A stretch of 64,000 nucleotides of DNA, from the NCBI GenBank assembly GCA_030427085.1, contig JAUHXH010000001.1, forward strand, positions 868,001 to 932,000. The letters are read 5' to 3'. Source of the stretch: Gammaproteobacteria bacterium. Lineage in GTDB: Bacteria > Pseudomonadota > Gammaproteobacteria > Pseudomonadales > Halieaceae. How positions within the stretch are numbered: position 1 is the stretch's first letter; every line of letters begins with the position of its first letter. The notes under the pieces are model-generated. The model had not been told where the DNA came from, did no database searches, and was given only the letters and a program-made list of their open reading frames with translations. Of this stretch, positions 19,086-28,345 are shown one piece after another. A program made the position numbers and the translations under genes.

Positions 19086-19529
19086 ATGAGTAACTACAGT
19101 AGTGTGTTGGTGGCCGTTGACCTCAGCGAGGAATCCAGCCAGATCGCCGGCAAAGCCAGTGAACTGGCCAAGCGCTACGGCGCCTCGCTCAGCATTATCC
19201 ACGTCATCGAACCCCTTAGCTTCGCCTACGGTGGTGACATTCCCATGGATTTTTCCGGCATCCAGGACGAAATTCACCAGCAGGCGGCTCAACAGTTGGC
19301 ACGCTTTGGTACCACCCACGGCATCGACGCAGATCGGCAGCATATCGTACTCGGGCGACCTGAGGTGGAGATCCACGCGCTGGCCGAAGAAATCGGCTCC
19401 GACCTCATCGTTGTGGGCAGCCATGGCCGGTATGGCCTGGCGTTGCTAATGGGGTCAACCGCGAACGGCGTACTGCACGGCGCAAGCTGTGACGTGCTGG
19501 CGGTACGGGTCGGCAAAGAGGACGACTAG
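19086..19529 (+). CDS. uspA: Universal stress protein A family
   Basis: A 147-residue single-domain universal stress protein, typically induced in growth arrest. It starts MSNYSSVLVAVDLSEESSQI, as in E. coli UspA, and has the family C-terminal block DLIVVGSHGRYGLALLMGS. The glycine-rich loop resembles the ATP-binding type (G-x2-G ... GS) but is one residue shorter than the usual G-x2-G-x9-G(S/T), so nucleotide binding is doubtful. The start at ATG 19086 fits the family; an upstream in-frame ATG at 19038 lies within the promoter. Its TAG shares the palindrome CTAG with the stop of the convergent glutaredoxin-like gene. Confidence 0.93.
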   Translation: MSNYSSVLVAVDLSEESSQIAGKASELAKRYGASLSIIHVIEPLSFAYGGDIPMDFSGIQDEIHQQAAQQLARFGTTHGIDADRQHIVLGRPEVEIHALAEEIGSDLIVVGSHGRYGLALLMGSTANGVLHGASCDVLAVRVGKEDD

Positions 19530-19798
19530 CCGCGCTCGTTAACGGCCAGGAAGCCCACCAGCTGCGTTAAGTCAAAGGGCCAGCCCAATTCCTCACCGTC
19601 CGCCCGGCGCTGCAATACGGGGATGCGTACGCCATAACGCTCCACCAGGCTGTCAGACTCACTGATGTCCACTTTCTCCACTTCGGGAGCTTCCACCCCT
19701 GCCTCTGTCAGCAGCGCCTCCGCCAGTTCACACAGGTGACAGGCCGAGGTGGTATAGAGGATAATGCCTTGCCCGTGTGGTTCGGGGGCTACTTGCAT
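19526..19798 (-). CDS. Glutaredoxin-like thiol protein
   Basis: A 90-residue thioredoxin-fold protein with the redox motif Cys20-His-Leu-Cys23 (SACHLCELAEALL) and the cis-proline region RIPVLQRR. It belongs to the small DUF836/glutaredoxin-like group, whose partners are mostly unknown. Start ATG 19798 has GGAGAG 7 nt upstream; the frame runs on to 19882 without a better site. It converges on uspA with a 4-nt overlap at the stop codons. Confidence 0.85.
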   Translation of the reverse strand: MQVAPEPHGQGIILYTTSACHLCELAEALLTEAGVEAPEVEKVDISESDSLVERYGVRIPVLQRRADGEELGWPFDLTQLVGFLAVNERG

Positions 19799-19940
19799 GA
19801 AATGTCTCTCCGTTACGGCAAACTTGACTCTGACGGTTCGCACTTCCCCGCCAACCGCGGCACAATAGTACGGCAACGCCAAATAAAAATTATAACGCCT
19901 CCGGCACGCCCGGAGCGTACTCAGACCAGCGGAGTTATTT

Positions 19941-20855
19941 GTGGCACTGTTTTCTCAACCCACTGCGCGCGCACTCGCCATCCTCGACCTGTTGATGGCC
20001 AACCCTCACCAGGCCTTCGGCCTGACCGAAATGACCCGGCGACTGAAACTCAACAAGGCAACCTGCCACGCCATTCTTACCACGATGGCCAACTACGGCT
20101 TTCTGGTGCAACATCCGCGCACCAAGGCCTACCGCCTGGGGCCATCCATTATCGCCGCCGGCAATGCCGCCTTTGCCCAATTTCCGGTGCTGGAGTACGC
20201 CCGCCCGGAGCTCGAAGCGTTACAGGATGAGTTGGGTATTGGCTTTGCGGTCACCGGCCGCTCCAAAGCACACATGGTGTTGCTCGCACTTTACGGGCGT
20301 GCAACACCCTTGATCGACTCTTTCCAACTCGGCCTGCGGCTGCCGAACACGGCCCCGGTGGCGGCCTGTTTTACCGCCTGGTCGCCAGCGAAGCATCTTG
20401 AGGCCTGGTTAACCCGGGCGCACGAATCCCGCGGTGGCTACAACGAGCGCCTCGACCAACGCCTGCGAGTGTCAGTCATTGCCATTCGCGCACGAGGTTA
20501 TGAAGTTACCTTGAAAACCCGTTCCGAGGAGGTGCTTACAGAGGACCTCACCCGCATTCATGAAAACTGGAATCTGAAGGAACTCGAAGAGGTCACCCAC
20601 CGCTACCAGCGCGACATCTGCGACGAACAATTCCACCTGGACCGTATAGACCCGAAGGCGCGCTACAACGTGAGCACCCTGTCGGTGCCGGTCTTCGTTG
20701 AGAAACAATTACCGGTGATGTGCTTTACCGCGGGCTCCTTCGACAACCCGGTGACCGGCGCGCAGATCGAACACATTGCCACCCGGATGAAAGAATCCGC
20801 CGACCGCATTGCCGAGCGCGCCAGCGCTGTGCAACTCGGTGAATTCACCGAGTAG
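19941..20855 (+). CDS. IclR-family transcriptional regulator
   Basis: A 304-residue regulator with an N-terminal winged helix (about 5-70; ARALAILDLLMANPHQAFGL) and a C-terminal IclR-type ligand domain. The effector domain is recognisable but divergent: the usual small-molecule pocket signature is weak and there is an insertion around 190-230 (RIHENWNLKELEEVTHRYQR). Start GTG 19941 has GGAG 6 nt upstream. No obvious target operon of the carboxylic or aromatic acid type lies beside it; the next gene is an RNA methyltransferase 13 nt downstream, possibly co-transcribed. Its ligand cannot be inferred. Confidence 0.82.
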   Translation: MALFSQPTARALAILDLLMANPHQAFGLTEMTRRLKLNKATCHAILTTMANYGFLVQHPRTKAYRLGPSIIAAGNAAFAQFPVLEYARPELEALQDELGIGFAVTGRSKAHMVLLALYGRATPLIDSFQLGLRLPNTAPVAACFTAWSPAKHLEAWLTRAHESRGGYNERLDQRLRVSVIAIRARGYEVTLKTRSEEVLTEDLTRIHENWNLKELEEVTHRYQRDICDEQFHLDRIDPKARYNVSTLSVPVFVEKQLPVMCFTAGSFDNPVTGAQIEHIATRMKESADRIAERASAVQLGEFTE

Positions 20856-20868
20856 GCACACTCCAGTA

Positions 20869-21639
20869 ATGAGCGACAGTCCAGACTACGAAGCGCGCCA
20901 ACGGGAATTTCGGCGCCTGCTAACGATATACGGCCGCAAGGCAGTTCTGGAAGCACTTCAGGACAATAGCCTGGACTGCCAGACGCTACATCTGGCCAAC
21001 AGTAATCGCCCGGCGGCCATCCTGGATGACATCATCAACTGCGCCCAACGGCGCCAGGTGAGCCAGCGTCACCACGACAAGCAGGGGCTGTCGCGTATCT
21101 CACGCAACGGACGTCAGGACCAGGGCGTGGCGCTGGATATCGCCTGCCCACGCTTTCAGGACCTGCCGGAATACCTCAGTTCATTACCGGCCAGCCACCA
21201 ACGCCTGCTGGCACTCGACGGCATCAGTAATCCGCAAAATCTCGGCATGATTGTGCGTTCGGCGGTGGCCGCCGGTATCGACGGTATCATCTGGACCCGC
21301 CGGGGGAACGCCGCACCCGGGCCGCTGGTGATCAAAAGCAGTGTAGGCACCCTGTTCCGCGCGCCCATCCTCCACGCGGCGGATCTCCCTTCAGCACTGA
21401 GCCAGTGCCAGGCGCACGGGTTCAGCGTTGCCACGCTTGCCGCAGACGCGGCACAAACGGTGTTCGACTACCGCGCACCGGGCAATACGGTCTACGTGTT
21501 GGGGAATGAAACGGAAGGTGTGAGTGCGGATGCTCAAGCCCTGGCCGACGTATCCCTCAGCATCCCAATGGCAGCCGGGGTGGAATCCCTGAACGTGGCG
21601 GTTACCGCCGCGCTGGTGGCTTATGCCACGCGCGACTGA
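20869..21639 (+). CDS. SpoU/TrmH-family RNA 2'-O-methyltransferase
   Basis: A 256-residue SAM-dependent methyltransferase of the SPOUT class that probably methylates a ribose in rRNA or tRNA. An N-terminal substrate-binding domain (20-110) precedes the knotted catalytic domain with the three SpoU motifs: NPQNLGMIVRSA (motif 1), VLGNETEGVS (motif 2) and IPMAAGVESLNVAVTAALV (motif 3). It is closest in layout to RlmB, but the target base cannot be assigned from the sequence. ATG 20869 was chosen over an upstream in-frame start inside the IclR gene. Confidence 0.9.
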   Translation: MSDSPDYEARQREFRRLLTIYGRKAVLEALQDNSLDCQTLHLANSNRPAAILDDIINCAQRRQVSQRHHDKQGLSRISRNGRQDQGVALDIACPRFQDLPEYLSSLPASHQRLLALDGISNPQNLGMIVRSAVAAGIDGIIWTRRGNAAPGPLVIKSSVGTLFRAPILHAADLPSALSQCQAHGFSVATLAADAAQTVFDYRAPGNTVYVLGNETEGVSADAQALADVSLSIPMAAGVESLNVAVTAALVAYATRD

Positions 21640-21645
21640 AGCAGC

Positions 21646-22821
21646 CTACTTCGACAGGTAGGACATGCCCTCTTCCAGACCTTTCACGGTCAGGGGGAAC
21701 ATCTTGCCTTCCATCAGCTGATTGACGATGGAAATGGACTGGGTGTATTCCCACTCGTCCTCGGGGACCGGGTTGATCCAGATCGCCTTCTCGTAGGTTT
21801 CACGCAGGCGCCGCATCCACACTTCACCCGCCTCATCGTTCCAGTGCTCGACACTGCCGCCGGGCTGCAGAATTTCATAGGGGGACATGGCGGCATCGCC
21901 AACAAATACTATTTTGTAGTCGTGGGCGTACTTGTGCAGCACGTCCAACAACGGGGTACGTTCATTGTGGCGACGCACATTGTTACGCCAGACACTTTCG
22001 TAGAGGAAGTTATGGAAGTAGAAATACTCCATGTGCTTGAACTCGGTGCGCGCCGCCGAAAACAACTCTTCACACACTTTTACGTGGGGATCCATGGAGC
22101 CCCCAACGTCGAAGAACAGCAACACTTTCACTGCATTGTGGCGCTCGGGCACCATTTTGATATCCAGCAGGCCGGCATTGCGCGCGGTTGAGCGAATGGT
22201 GTCATCCAGGTCGAGTTCTTCCTGAGCACCACTACGCGCAAACTTGCGCAGGCGACGCAGTGCCACTTTGATATTACGCGTACCTAGTTCGACACTGTCA
22301 TCGAGATTTTTAAAATCCCGACGGTCCCAGACTTTAACCGCTTTTTTATTGCGACCATTGGGGCCAACACGGATACCTTCCGGGTGGAATCCTTCCTGCC
22401 CAAAGGGTGAGGTACCGCCGGTACCGATCCATTTGTTGCCACCCTGGTGGCGTTTTTTCTGCTCTTCCAGGCGTTTCTTGAACTCCTCGATGAGCTTTTC
22501 CAGCCCACCCAGGGATTCAATCTTGGCCTTATCCTCGTCGCTGAGCTGCTTCATGAATTCGCTGCGCAGCCAGTCGTCGGGGATCAATGCTTCGATCACG
22601 TCATCCAGCGCTTCCAGTTCCTTGAAATGGAGGCCGAAGGCGCGATCGAAGCGGTCGAAGTACTTTTCATCCTTGACCAGGCAGGTGCGGCTGAAATAGT
22701 AAAACTCGTCCATGTCACCGAAGGCTACCCTCCGGGACAAACCTTCCAGCAAGTCGAGCAGCTCGCGGGTAGTGACGGGTACACCGCTATCACGCAGGCC
22801 ATGGAAGAAGTTGATCAGCAT
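21646..22821 (-). CDS. CoxE-like VWA domain protein
   Basis: A 391-residue cytosolic protein with a CoxE-type VWA domain in its C-terminal half. The metal-site motif is FFDVGGSMD (Asp238-x-Gly-Gly-Ser), the threonine of the second metal-binding loop is unclear, and FVGDAAMSPYE follows. The N-terminal 200 residues are highly charged, with a glycine-rich linker at 127-147. Such proteins pair with MoxR ATPases, as here (the ATPase gene is 9 nt upstream), and are thought to act as chaperones for metal or cofactor insertion. No substrate enzyme is encoded beside them. Confidence 0.88.
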   Translation of the reverse strand: MLINFFHGLRDSGVPVTTRELLDLLEGLSRRVAFGDMDEFYYFSRTCLVKDEKYFDRFDRAFGLHFKELEALDDVIEALIPDDWLRSEFMKQLSDEDKAKIESLGGLEKLIEEFKKRLEEQKKRHQGGNKWIGTGGTSPFGQEGFHPEGIRVGPNGRNKKAVKVWDRRDFKNLDDSVELGTRNIKVALRRLRKFARSGAQEELDLDDTIRSTARNAGLLDIKMVPERHNAVKVLLFFDVGGSMDPHVKVCEELFSAARTEFKHMEYFYFHNFLYESVWRNNVRRHNERTPLLDVLHKYAHDYKIVFVGDAAMSPYEILQPGGSVEHWNDEAGEVWMRRLRETYEKAIWINPVPEDEWEYTQSISIVNQLMEGKMFPLTVKGLEEGMSYLSK

Positions 22822-22830
22822 ACGACTACC

Positions 22831-23676
22831 TTAACGGCTTTCACGGCGGTGCATGAAGGCCAGGCGCTCCAGCAGGTGTACGTCCTGCTCGTTCTTCAAC
22901 AGGGCACCGTACAGCGGGGGAATTGCCTTGGTGGGGTCGCGTTCTTTGAGGATTTCCTCGGGGATATCGTCCGCCAGCAGCAGCTTCAACCAGTCGATCA
23001 ATTCTGAGGTGGAGGGCTTTTTCTTCAGGCCCGGCACGGCGCGCACGTCGAAGAACACTTCCAACGCTTCCTGCACCAGGTCCTGGGCGATGCCGGGATA
23101 GTGCACATCAACGATCTGACGCATGGTGTCGCGATCGGGGAAGTTGATGAAGTGGAAGAAGCAGCGGCGCAGGAAGGCGTCCGGCAATTCCTTTTCGTTG
23201 TTGGAGGTAATGATGATGATCGGGCGGTGTTTCGCCTTGATGGTCTGCCCCGTCTCGTAGACGAAGAACTCCATGCGATCGAGCTCCACCAGCAAGTCGT
23301 TGGGGAATTCGATGTCGGCTTTATCGACCTCGTCGATCAGCAGCACAACCTGTTCGTCGGCCTCAAAGGCCTCCCACAACTTGCCCTTCTTGATGTAATT
23401 GGCGATATCCTGGACTTTCTCGTCGCCCAGCTGGGAATCACGCAGGCGGGAGACCGCATCGTATTCGTACAGGCCCTGCTGGGCCTTGGTGGTGCTCTTG
23501 ATATGCCACTGAATCAGGCGCTTACCCAGGCCCTGAGCCACCTCTTCCGCCAGCATGGTCTTCCCGGTGCCTGGCTCGCCCTTGATCAGCAGTGGACGTT
23601 CCAGGGTGACCGCAGCGTTCACTGCCATGCGCAGGTCGTCGGTGGCGACGTAGCGCTCTGTACCTTCAAATCTCAT
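22831..23676 (-). CDS. MoxR-type AAA+ ATPase
   Basis: A 281-residue AAA+ ATPase of the MoxR group with Walker A GEPGTGKT (33-40), Walker B LLIDEVDKAD (112-121), sensor 1 in IIITSNNEKELPDAFLRR and the arginine finger in the same segment (LRRC). MoxR proteins act with VWA partners in chaperone-like maturation. The CoxE-like gene follows after 9 nt, which supports such a pair. A VWA protein with a signal peptide lies 67 nt upstream on the same strand. Confidence 0.92.
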   Translation of the reverse strand: MRFEGTERYVATDDLRMAVNAAVTLERPLLIKGEPGTGKTMLAEEVAQGLGKRLIQWHIKSTTKAQQGLYEYDAVSRLRDSQLGDEKVQDIANYIKKGKLWEAFEADEQVVLLIDEVDKADIEFPNDLLVELDRMEFFVYETGQTIKAKHRPIIIITSNNEKELPDAFLRRCFFHFINFPDRDTMRQIVDVHYPGIAQDLVQEALEVFFDVRAVPGLKKKPSTSELIDWLKLLLADDIPEEILKERDPTKAIPPLYGALLKNEQDVHLLERLAFMHRRESR

Positions 23677-23743
23677 AACATACCCAAAGTTGAAATGTAG
23701 TGGCGGGACAGACTAAGCCAGTCGGGGAAGTGAATCAAGCGCC

Positions 23744-25228
23744 TCAGTCGCGCTCGCGATCAGCGCTCATCCCCGCCACCGCGGGATTGTCACTGTCGGG
23801 GGCATCGCTGTTTTCATAACGCCGGCGCCAGGCGTCGAGCCGTTTGCGACGACGCATTTGCACCAGGAAGTAGATCAGCAGCAGCAGAACGGCTAAACCG
23901 GCGGCGCCCAGCGCAAACACCGTGTAATCTTCCTCGGCTTCTTCTACCGCGCGGGTATTCACACTGGCGGACTCCGGTTCAGGCAGTACCTCCATGTACA
24001 TGGGAATCTCCCGCTGGAAGGTATTGCCGTTGACCCGAACACGAATCTCATAGCGGCCCGGAAGGCTGGGCCTGGCCAGTTGCACCCGATATTCGCCATT
24101 GGCCGGCGGATCGTAGCGGTCAGACACGTCGAGGATGCTCTGCTCCCCCGCCGGATCGGTGATCTGCAACTCGATGTGGAAGGCGGCCAGCACCTCCGGG
24201 TCTTTCAGCACGCCGTCCTGATCGCGCAGGCGCAGACCCAGTTCTGCAGCGCGCCCGGCGGGCAGGGAATTCGGCAGCGGGTCAACTTCCAGTTTCAGGT
24301 CAGCGATAACGGTGATCCGCGTCTCGCCCGCCACCGGCCCAACCATTTGCCACTGACCCGCCTGCGGATCGCGTACCGTGACCAGACTGAAACGACGATT
24401 GCTGAACCAGCGGACATTCGGTGCCGACTGAGAGGCACTGAAACGGGAGCCATCGGGCGCCTGCAGCGCTAGCTCACCGCCCTCTTCCCCGTGGAAAACC
24501 AGCGCGGAAAACTCACGCACACTCGCGTCGATGGCGAAGCTGCTGCCCTTGAGCGGCACCTGTTCCGCCGGCGCCACCATTTCCAACGCCTGCAAGAAAA
24601 TACCCGTGAGTTGTTCCGGGTCCTGGGCAGCTTCGGCGATACCGCCTGTTTCACGGGCCACCTGTCGCAGGAACGGCCAGTCAGCCTCATCAGAGAGAGC
24701 GACGGTATGCACGGTGACACCGGTTTCCGACAACAGTGGGGCCATCTTTTCGAGCACTTTGCGCGAGGCGTCGGCATTGGCCATGGGTGACTCCGCCACA
24801 TCGACCTTGCCGTCGGTCAGCAGCACAATGCTGGTGCGATAACCCGGCTTCATGGTGGGCAGATCGTAGGTGGCGGCTTCCAGCGCCAGTGGGATGTTGG
24901 TGTACAGGCCGTTGTTGTGGATATTGGAAACTGCGTCTTCCGCCGCCCGCCGCCACTCGGCGTCTACCTGGCCGTGGGGGACCAATTCCTGGACCGACTC
25001 GCCAAACAGCCACACGCCGGCCCATGCACCCTCTGGCAACAGGTGAACAATGAGATCCAGTGCCGGGCCGCGTAAGTTGTCCGGATCGGACTGTTTCATA
25101 CTGCCCGAGATGTCGATCAACAACCGGACATCGGGCTTCAGGCCCGGCGATCCCGTATCGGCGGCCACCAGGGAGGCGCCCACCAGAAACAGACCAAGTA
25201 GCAGGGAGCGAACGGTCACCTTAAGCAT
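23744..25228 (-). CDS. Membrane-anchored periplasmic VWA protein
   Basis: A 494-residue protein with a signal peptide (1-23, cut near VAADTG), a VWA domain with a complete DISGS metal motif (39-43) and TDGK, then beta-rich segments (about 230-420) that look like Ig-type folds, and one C-terminal membrane helix (about 434-456) followed by a basic cytosolic tail. The topology puts the VWA domain in the periplasm. Partners and role are unknown. Start ATG 25228 has GAGG about 6 nt upstream and overlaps the end of the preceding small membrane gene by 8 nt, so the two are coupled. A longer frame (to 25378) has no signal sequence. Confidence 0.82.
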   Translation of the reverse strand: MLKVTVRSLLLGLFLVGASLVAADTGSPGLKPDVRLLIDISGSMKQSDPDNLRGPALDLIVHLLPEGAWAGVWLFGESVQELVPHGQVDAEWRRAAEDAVSNIHNNGLYTNIPLALEAATYDLPTMKPGYRTSIVLLTDGKVDVAESPMANADASRKVLEKMAPLLSETGVTVHTVALSDEADWPFLRQVARETGGIAEAAQDPEQLTGIFLQALEMVAPAEQVPLKGSSFAIDASVREFSALVFHGEEGGELALQAPDGSRFSASQSAPNVRWFSNRRFSLVTVRDPQAGQWQMVGPVAGETRITVIADLKLEVDPLPNSLPAGRAAELGLRLRDQDGVLKDPEVLAAFHIELQITDPAGEQSILDVSDRYDPPANGEYRVQLARPSLPGRYEIRVRVNGNTFQREIPMYMEVLPEPESASVNTRAVEEAEEDYTVFALGAAGLAVLLLLIYFLVQMRRRKRLDAWRRRYENSDAPDSDNPAVAGMSADRERD

Positions 25229-25577
25229 CTTCAACCTCTTTCGGTTGGCGCCTGAAGGCAGCCAGCACCACCACCAGCAATCCGGCAGCGAGGGCCAGTC
25301 CGCAAGTCCAGGCCAACGGGCGCAGCGCGTGATCGGCGGCTTCACGGGAGTCGGTCGCCCATTCAAAACCTGCGACAATCAGCGCCGGGGCCAGGGTTTC
25401 CGCATCGGCGCCCTGCCAGGCGGGGGTCAACAGAAGCGCGGCTGCTAGCAGGCCCAGGGCAAACGCCCAGGCACCACCAACCAGTTTGCGCGCCCAGAGC
25501 ATAAATACCAGCGCGGCCAGCAAGCCCGCGGCCAGGTACACGCCCATGGCGAGGTGATATGAACTTTCACTTAACAC
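25221..25577 (-). CDS. Small hypothetical membrane protein
   Basis: A 118-residue protein with three hydrophobic helices (about 9-28, 33-52 and 87-108) and a short basic/acidic C-terminus (FRRQPKEVEDA). I do not recognise a family. Its stop overlaps the start of the membrane-anchored VWA gene by 8 nt, which suggests the two act together in the membrane. The start at GTG 25577 has no clear ribosome-binding site; ATG at 25547 (MGVYLAAG) is an alternative. Confidence 0.6.
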   Translation of the reverse strand: MLSESSYHLAMGVYLAAGLLAALVFMLWARKLVGGAWAFALGLLAAALLLTPAWQGADAETLAPALIVAGFEWATDSREAADHALRPLAWTCGLALAAGLLVVVLAAFRRQPKEVEDA

Positions 25578-25588
25578 GAGGGATTCCC

Positions 25589-26026
25589 CTACTCCATCCA
25601 GTGAATGATGTATTCATCGTACCCCTCCGGGTGGACGAATTCATCGGAAATAGACCAACCGCGAATCGACTCCCCCGCCTCGTGCACGCTGTCACGGCTG
25701 CCACTGACCAGATAGTGCCATTCCGGCAGAGGCTGGTTCTCGGCGCGCAAGCGGTACGCGCAGGTAGCTGGCAGCCAGTGGAACTCCGCCACCGCCTTGC
25801 GATCGAGATGGACGCAATTAGGCATTAGGGTTGATCGATTAGCATAGTCGCCGCAACGACAGGCTGCCTCGTCGAGATATTGACAGCGAACCCGGGTGTA
25901 ATAGACCTCCCCGGTGTCCTCGTCCTCCAGTTTGTGCAGGCAGCACTTGGCACAGCCGTCGCAGAGCGCTTCCCACTGCTGCGCATCCAGCGAATCCAGC
26001 GGTTGCTCCCACCAACGCTCAGCCAT
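25589..26026 (-). CDS. ycgN: YcgN-family cysteine-cluster protein (UPF0260)
   Basis: A 145-residue protein of the UPF0260/YcgN family (zinc- or iron-binding CxxCxxCC type). The conserved cluster is CDGCAKCCLHK, with further cysteines in RCQYLDEAACRCGDY, CVHLD and TCAYRL. The molecular function is unknown. It follows ycgL with a one-base overlap (TGATG), the pairing seen in many gammaproteobacteria. An upstream GTG at 26029 is equally in frame and would add one residue. Confidence 0.92.
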   Translation of the reverse strand: MAERWWEQPLDSLDAQQWEALCDGCAKCCLHKLEDEDTGEVYYTRVRCQYLDEAACRCGDYANRSTLMPNCVHLDRKAVAEFHWLPATCAYRLRAENQPLPEWHYLVSGSRDSVHEAGESIRGWSISDEFVHPEGYDEYIIHWME

Positions 26027-26298
26027 CACTCACTCGCTCTGTCGCGCCGCAGGAGTTGATCCGGTGTAGGCGGCATCTGCAGGTAGTAGCCCTGCACCGC
26101 AATGTCGGCCAACACCTGGTTGACGTCAGCTCGCGCCAGTTTCCGCTGGGCATCCAATTTGAGCACCATCACTGCTTCCGGCTCACCGAAACTGTTCATC
26201 AACGCCTCGGGCACATCCACCAGGCCCCGGGATTTCTCCACGTAGAGATACATCTCTGCCCGTTTCGGGCTTCTATACACCTGACAGATCAAGGTCAC
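26026..26298 (-). CDS. ycgL: YcgL domain protein
   Basis: A 90-residue cytosolic protein with the YcgL fold signature (CQVYRSPKRAEMYLYVEK and LPPTPDQLL-like end, here MPPTPDQLL). Its function is unknown. It starts at GTG 26298, which overlaps the rnd stop as GTGA, and ends by overlapping ycgN. The rnd-ycgL-ycgN order suggests a link with RNA metabolism, but this is only by association. Confidence 0.93.
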   Translation of the reverse strand: MTLICQVYRSPKRAEMYLYVEKSRGLVDVPEALMNSFGEPEAVMVLKLDAQRKLARADVNQVLADIAVQGYYLQMPPTPDQLLRRDRASE

Positions 26299-27407
26299 GA
26301 TGGTTCCCCTTGTGACTTCAACAGCGGTTCCAGCACCACTTCCCGACGCCAGCCCTGCCAGTGAGCAGGCTCTGCGCCATCGTCGCCGCTGAGCCGTCGC
26401 ACCAATAATTCGTAGTCCCGCCCCGGCAGAAGGGCTTCCGGGGCCGTTCCCAACTGCTCCGCGAGTTCCCTCGCCCGTGACTTGAGCTGCTTCAACTGAT
26501 TGCGCTGTGCGGCGTCCAGTGGTGCCGGCAAACGGTGTGGCAATTCTGCATCAGGGCAGGCAATGGCCTCAGCCACCAGTTCAAGCAGGGCGTCGCTATA
26601 ACGGCGTAGTGCCGGTGGAGGCAGCACATCGAGCGCCTCCACTTCCCGGCGCCGACCGGGCAGCGCTTCGGCCAATGCGTAACAGGCCCGGTCGTCAATA
26701 ATCCAGTTGCGGGGTTTGTCCCTCTGGATCGCGGTTTCCTCCCGCCAGTCACAGATCGCGCCCAGGGCTGCCAACTGTCGGGGCGACAAGCGCCAGGCAT
26801 TTTTGATCCGGCCGATGGGTGGCGCCAGTTGCGTAGCCCCGCGCGCGGCGATGTCGCCCTCTTCAAGCACCCAGTCCAGCTTGCCCTGCTCGACCAGCAG
26901 TGCATGTAATTTGCGATAGACACCCAGCAAGTGGGTGACGTCCTGCGCGGCGTAGTGGCACTGGGATTGCGTCAACGGCCGCTGTAACCAGTCGGAGCGG
27001 GTTTCCCCCTTGGGTAAGTCGATGCCGGTGAAATGCTCCACCAGCGCCCGGTACCCCAGGCCAAAATCGAGGCCGCAGAAAGCCGCTGCCTTTTGCGTAT
27101 CAAACAGGGGTTGTGGCTGCACACCGAGCCAGTGCTGGAACACCTCCAGGTCTTCACTGGGCGAGTGCAGCACCTTGACCGTGCCGACATCCTGAAACAG
27201 GTCGCGTATCGGGCCCAAATTGCTGATTTTCAGCGGATCGATCAGCCAGGCGTGATCATCAAAATTCAGCTGCAGCAGTGCCGGCTGGGGAAAAAAGGTA
27301 TTGCGGCGCATGAACTCTGTGTCCACCGCGACGGCATCTGCTCCGCGGTAGCGCGCCGCTATTTCCTGTAGCGATACGTCGTCCTCTACCAGTGTCCAGT
27401 CACTCAT
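26295..27407 (-). CDS. rnd: Ribonuclease D
   Basis: RNase D trims the 3' ends of tRNA precursors and other small RNAs. The 370-residue protein has the DEDDy exonuclease domain (acidic residues in VDTEF at 29-31, SEDLEVF near 86, and the Tyr/Asp pair in [12 protein letters not shown]), followed by HRDC domains from about 205 onward. Length is typical. Its ATG overlaps the recR stop as ATGA, and its own stop overlaps ycgL, so the genes form a tightly coupled chain. Confidence 0.96.
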   Translation of the reverse strand: MSDWTLVEDDVSLQEIAARYRGADAVAVDTEFMRRNTFFPQPALLQLNFDDHAWLIDPLKISNLGPIRDLFQDVGTVKVLHSPSEDLEVFQHWLGVQPQPLFDTQKAAAFCGLDFGLGYRALVEHFTGIDLPKGETRSDWLQRPLTQSQCHYAAQDVTHLLGVYRKLHALLVEQGKLDWVLEEGDIAARGATQLAPPIGRIKNAWRLSPRQLAALGAICDWREETAIQRDKPRNWIIDDRACYALAEALPGRRREVEALDVLPPPALRRYSDALLELVAEAIACPDAELPHRLPAPLDAAQRNQLKQLKSRARELAEQLGTAPEALLPGRDYELLVRRLSGDDGAEPAHWQGWRREVVLEPLLKSQGEPS

Positions 27408-28003
27408 TCCACGGCCCTCCTGCCACTGAATGCATGGGCCAGGGTGGTGCCGTCCACATATTCCAGCTCGCCGCCCAAAGGCACGCCGTGGGCGATGCGG
27501 GTGACCGACACGCCGGCGCTGTGCAACATTTCGGTCAGGTAGTAGGCGGTGGCCTCACCCTCGACGGTGGGATTGGTGGCGAGGATCACTTCAGTAAGTG
27601 ACTCCTGATCCAGTCGTTGCTGGAACTGGTCCAGACCGATTTCCTCGGGGCCGATTCCGTCAATCGGCGACAGGTGCCCCATCAGCACGAAGTACAGCCC
27701 GCGATAACTGCCACTACTCTCCACCGCCAGCACGTCACCGGGTGTTTCCACCACGCAGACCGTAGTGTTGTCCCGCCGCGGATCGCTGCAAATCTCGCAG
27801 ACATCCAACTCCGTGAAATTGCGACAGCGGCTGCAGCGCTGTACACGCTCCATCGCGTCCGCCAGCGCCTGGGACAGGTTTATCGCCCCCTCCCGATCGC
27901 GCTCCAACAGGTGCAGCGCCATTCGCTGTGCAGACTTCGGCCCCACCCCGGGCAGGCAGCGCAGCGCTTCGATGAGCTGTTCGATGCTTGGACTGAATTG
28001 CAT
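27404..28003 (-). CDS. recR: Recombination protein RecR
   Basis: RecR acts with RecF and RecO to load RecA at gaps. The 199-residue protein has the N-terminal helix-hairpin-helix ([17 protein letters not shown]), a Cys4 zinc site (Cys57, 60, 69 and 72), the Toprim domain ([14 protein letters not shown]) and the C-terminal Walker-B-like region ([16 protein letters not shown]). It lies downstream of ybaB (10 nt gap) and dnaX, the common bacterial dnaX-ybaB-recR order. Confidence 0.97.
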   Translation of the reverse strand: MQFSPSIEQLIEALRCLPGVGPKSAQRMALHLLERDREGAINLSQALADAMERVQRCSRCRNFTELDVCEICSDPRRDNTTVCVVETPGDVLAVESSGSYRGLYFVLMGHLSPIDGIGPEEIGLDQFQQRLDQESLTEVILATNPTVEGEATAYYLTEMLHSAGVSVTRIAHGVPLGGELEYVDGTTLAHAFSGRRAVE

Positions 28004-28013
28004 AAAACCTGCC

Positions 28014-28337
28014 TCAGAACGGCATCTTGAAGCCGCCGGGCAAGTTCATGCCCGAGGCCAGCCCCGACATCATCTCCTGGTTTTTAGCCTCTACCTTGCG
28101 CACGGCGTCATTGACCGCCGCGGCAAGCAGGTCTTCCAATACTTCCTTATCTTCACTGAGGACGGAATCGTCGATCTGCACCCGCTTGACGTCGTGGCGA
28201 CCATTCATCACCACACTCACCAGGCCGGCGCCGGACTCTCCCGTTACCTCAACATTGGCCATGTCCTGCTGCGCTTGCTGCATGCGGGACTGCATCTCCT
28301 GCGCCTGCTTCATCAGGTCGCCTAAATTGCCTTTCAT
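28014..28337 (-). CDS. ybaB: YbaB/EbfC nucleoid-associated protein
   Basis: A 107-residue DNA-binding protein of the YbaB/EbfC family, which forms tweezer-like dimers and coats the nucleoid. The N-terminal helix is rich in Gln and Met ([20 protein letters not shown]), then the beta-sheet segment [20 protein letters not shown] and a C-terminal helix. It sits 8 nt after dnaX, as in most bacteria. Confidence 0.96.
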   Translation of the reverse strand: MKGNLGDLMKQAQEMQSRMQQAQQDMANVEVTGESGAGLVSVVMNGRHDVKRVQIDDSVLSEDKEVLEDLLAAAVNDAVRKVEAKNQEMMSGLASGMNLPGGFKMPF

Positions 28338-28345
28338 GTGTTTCC

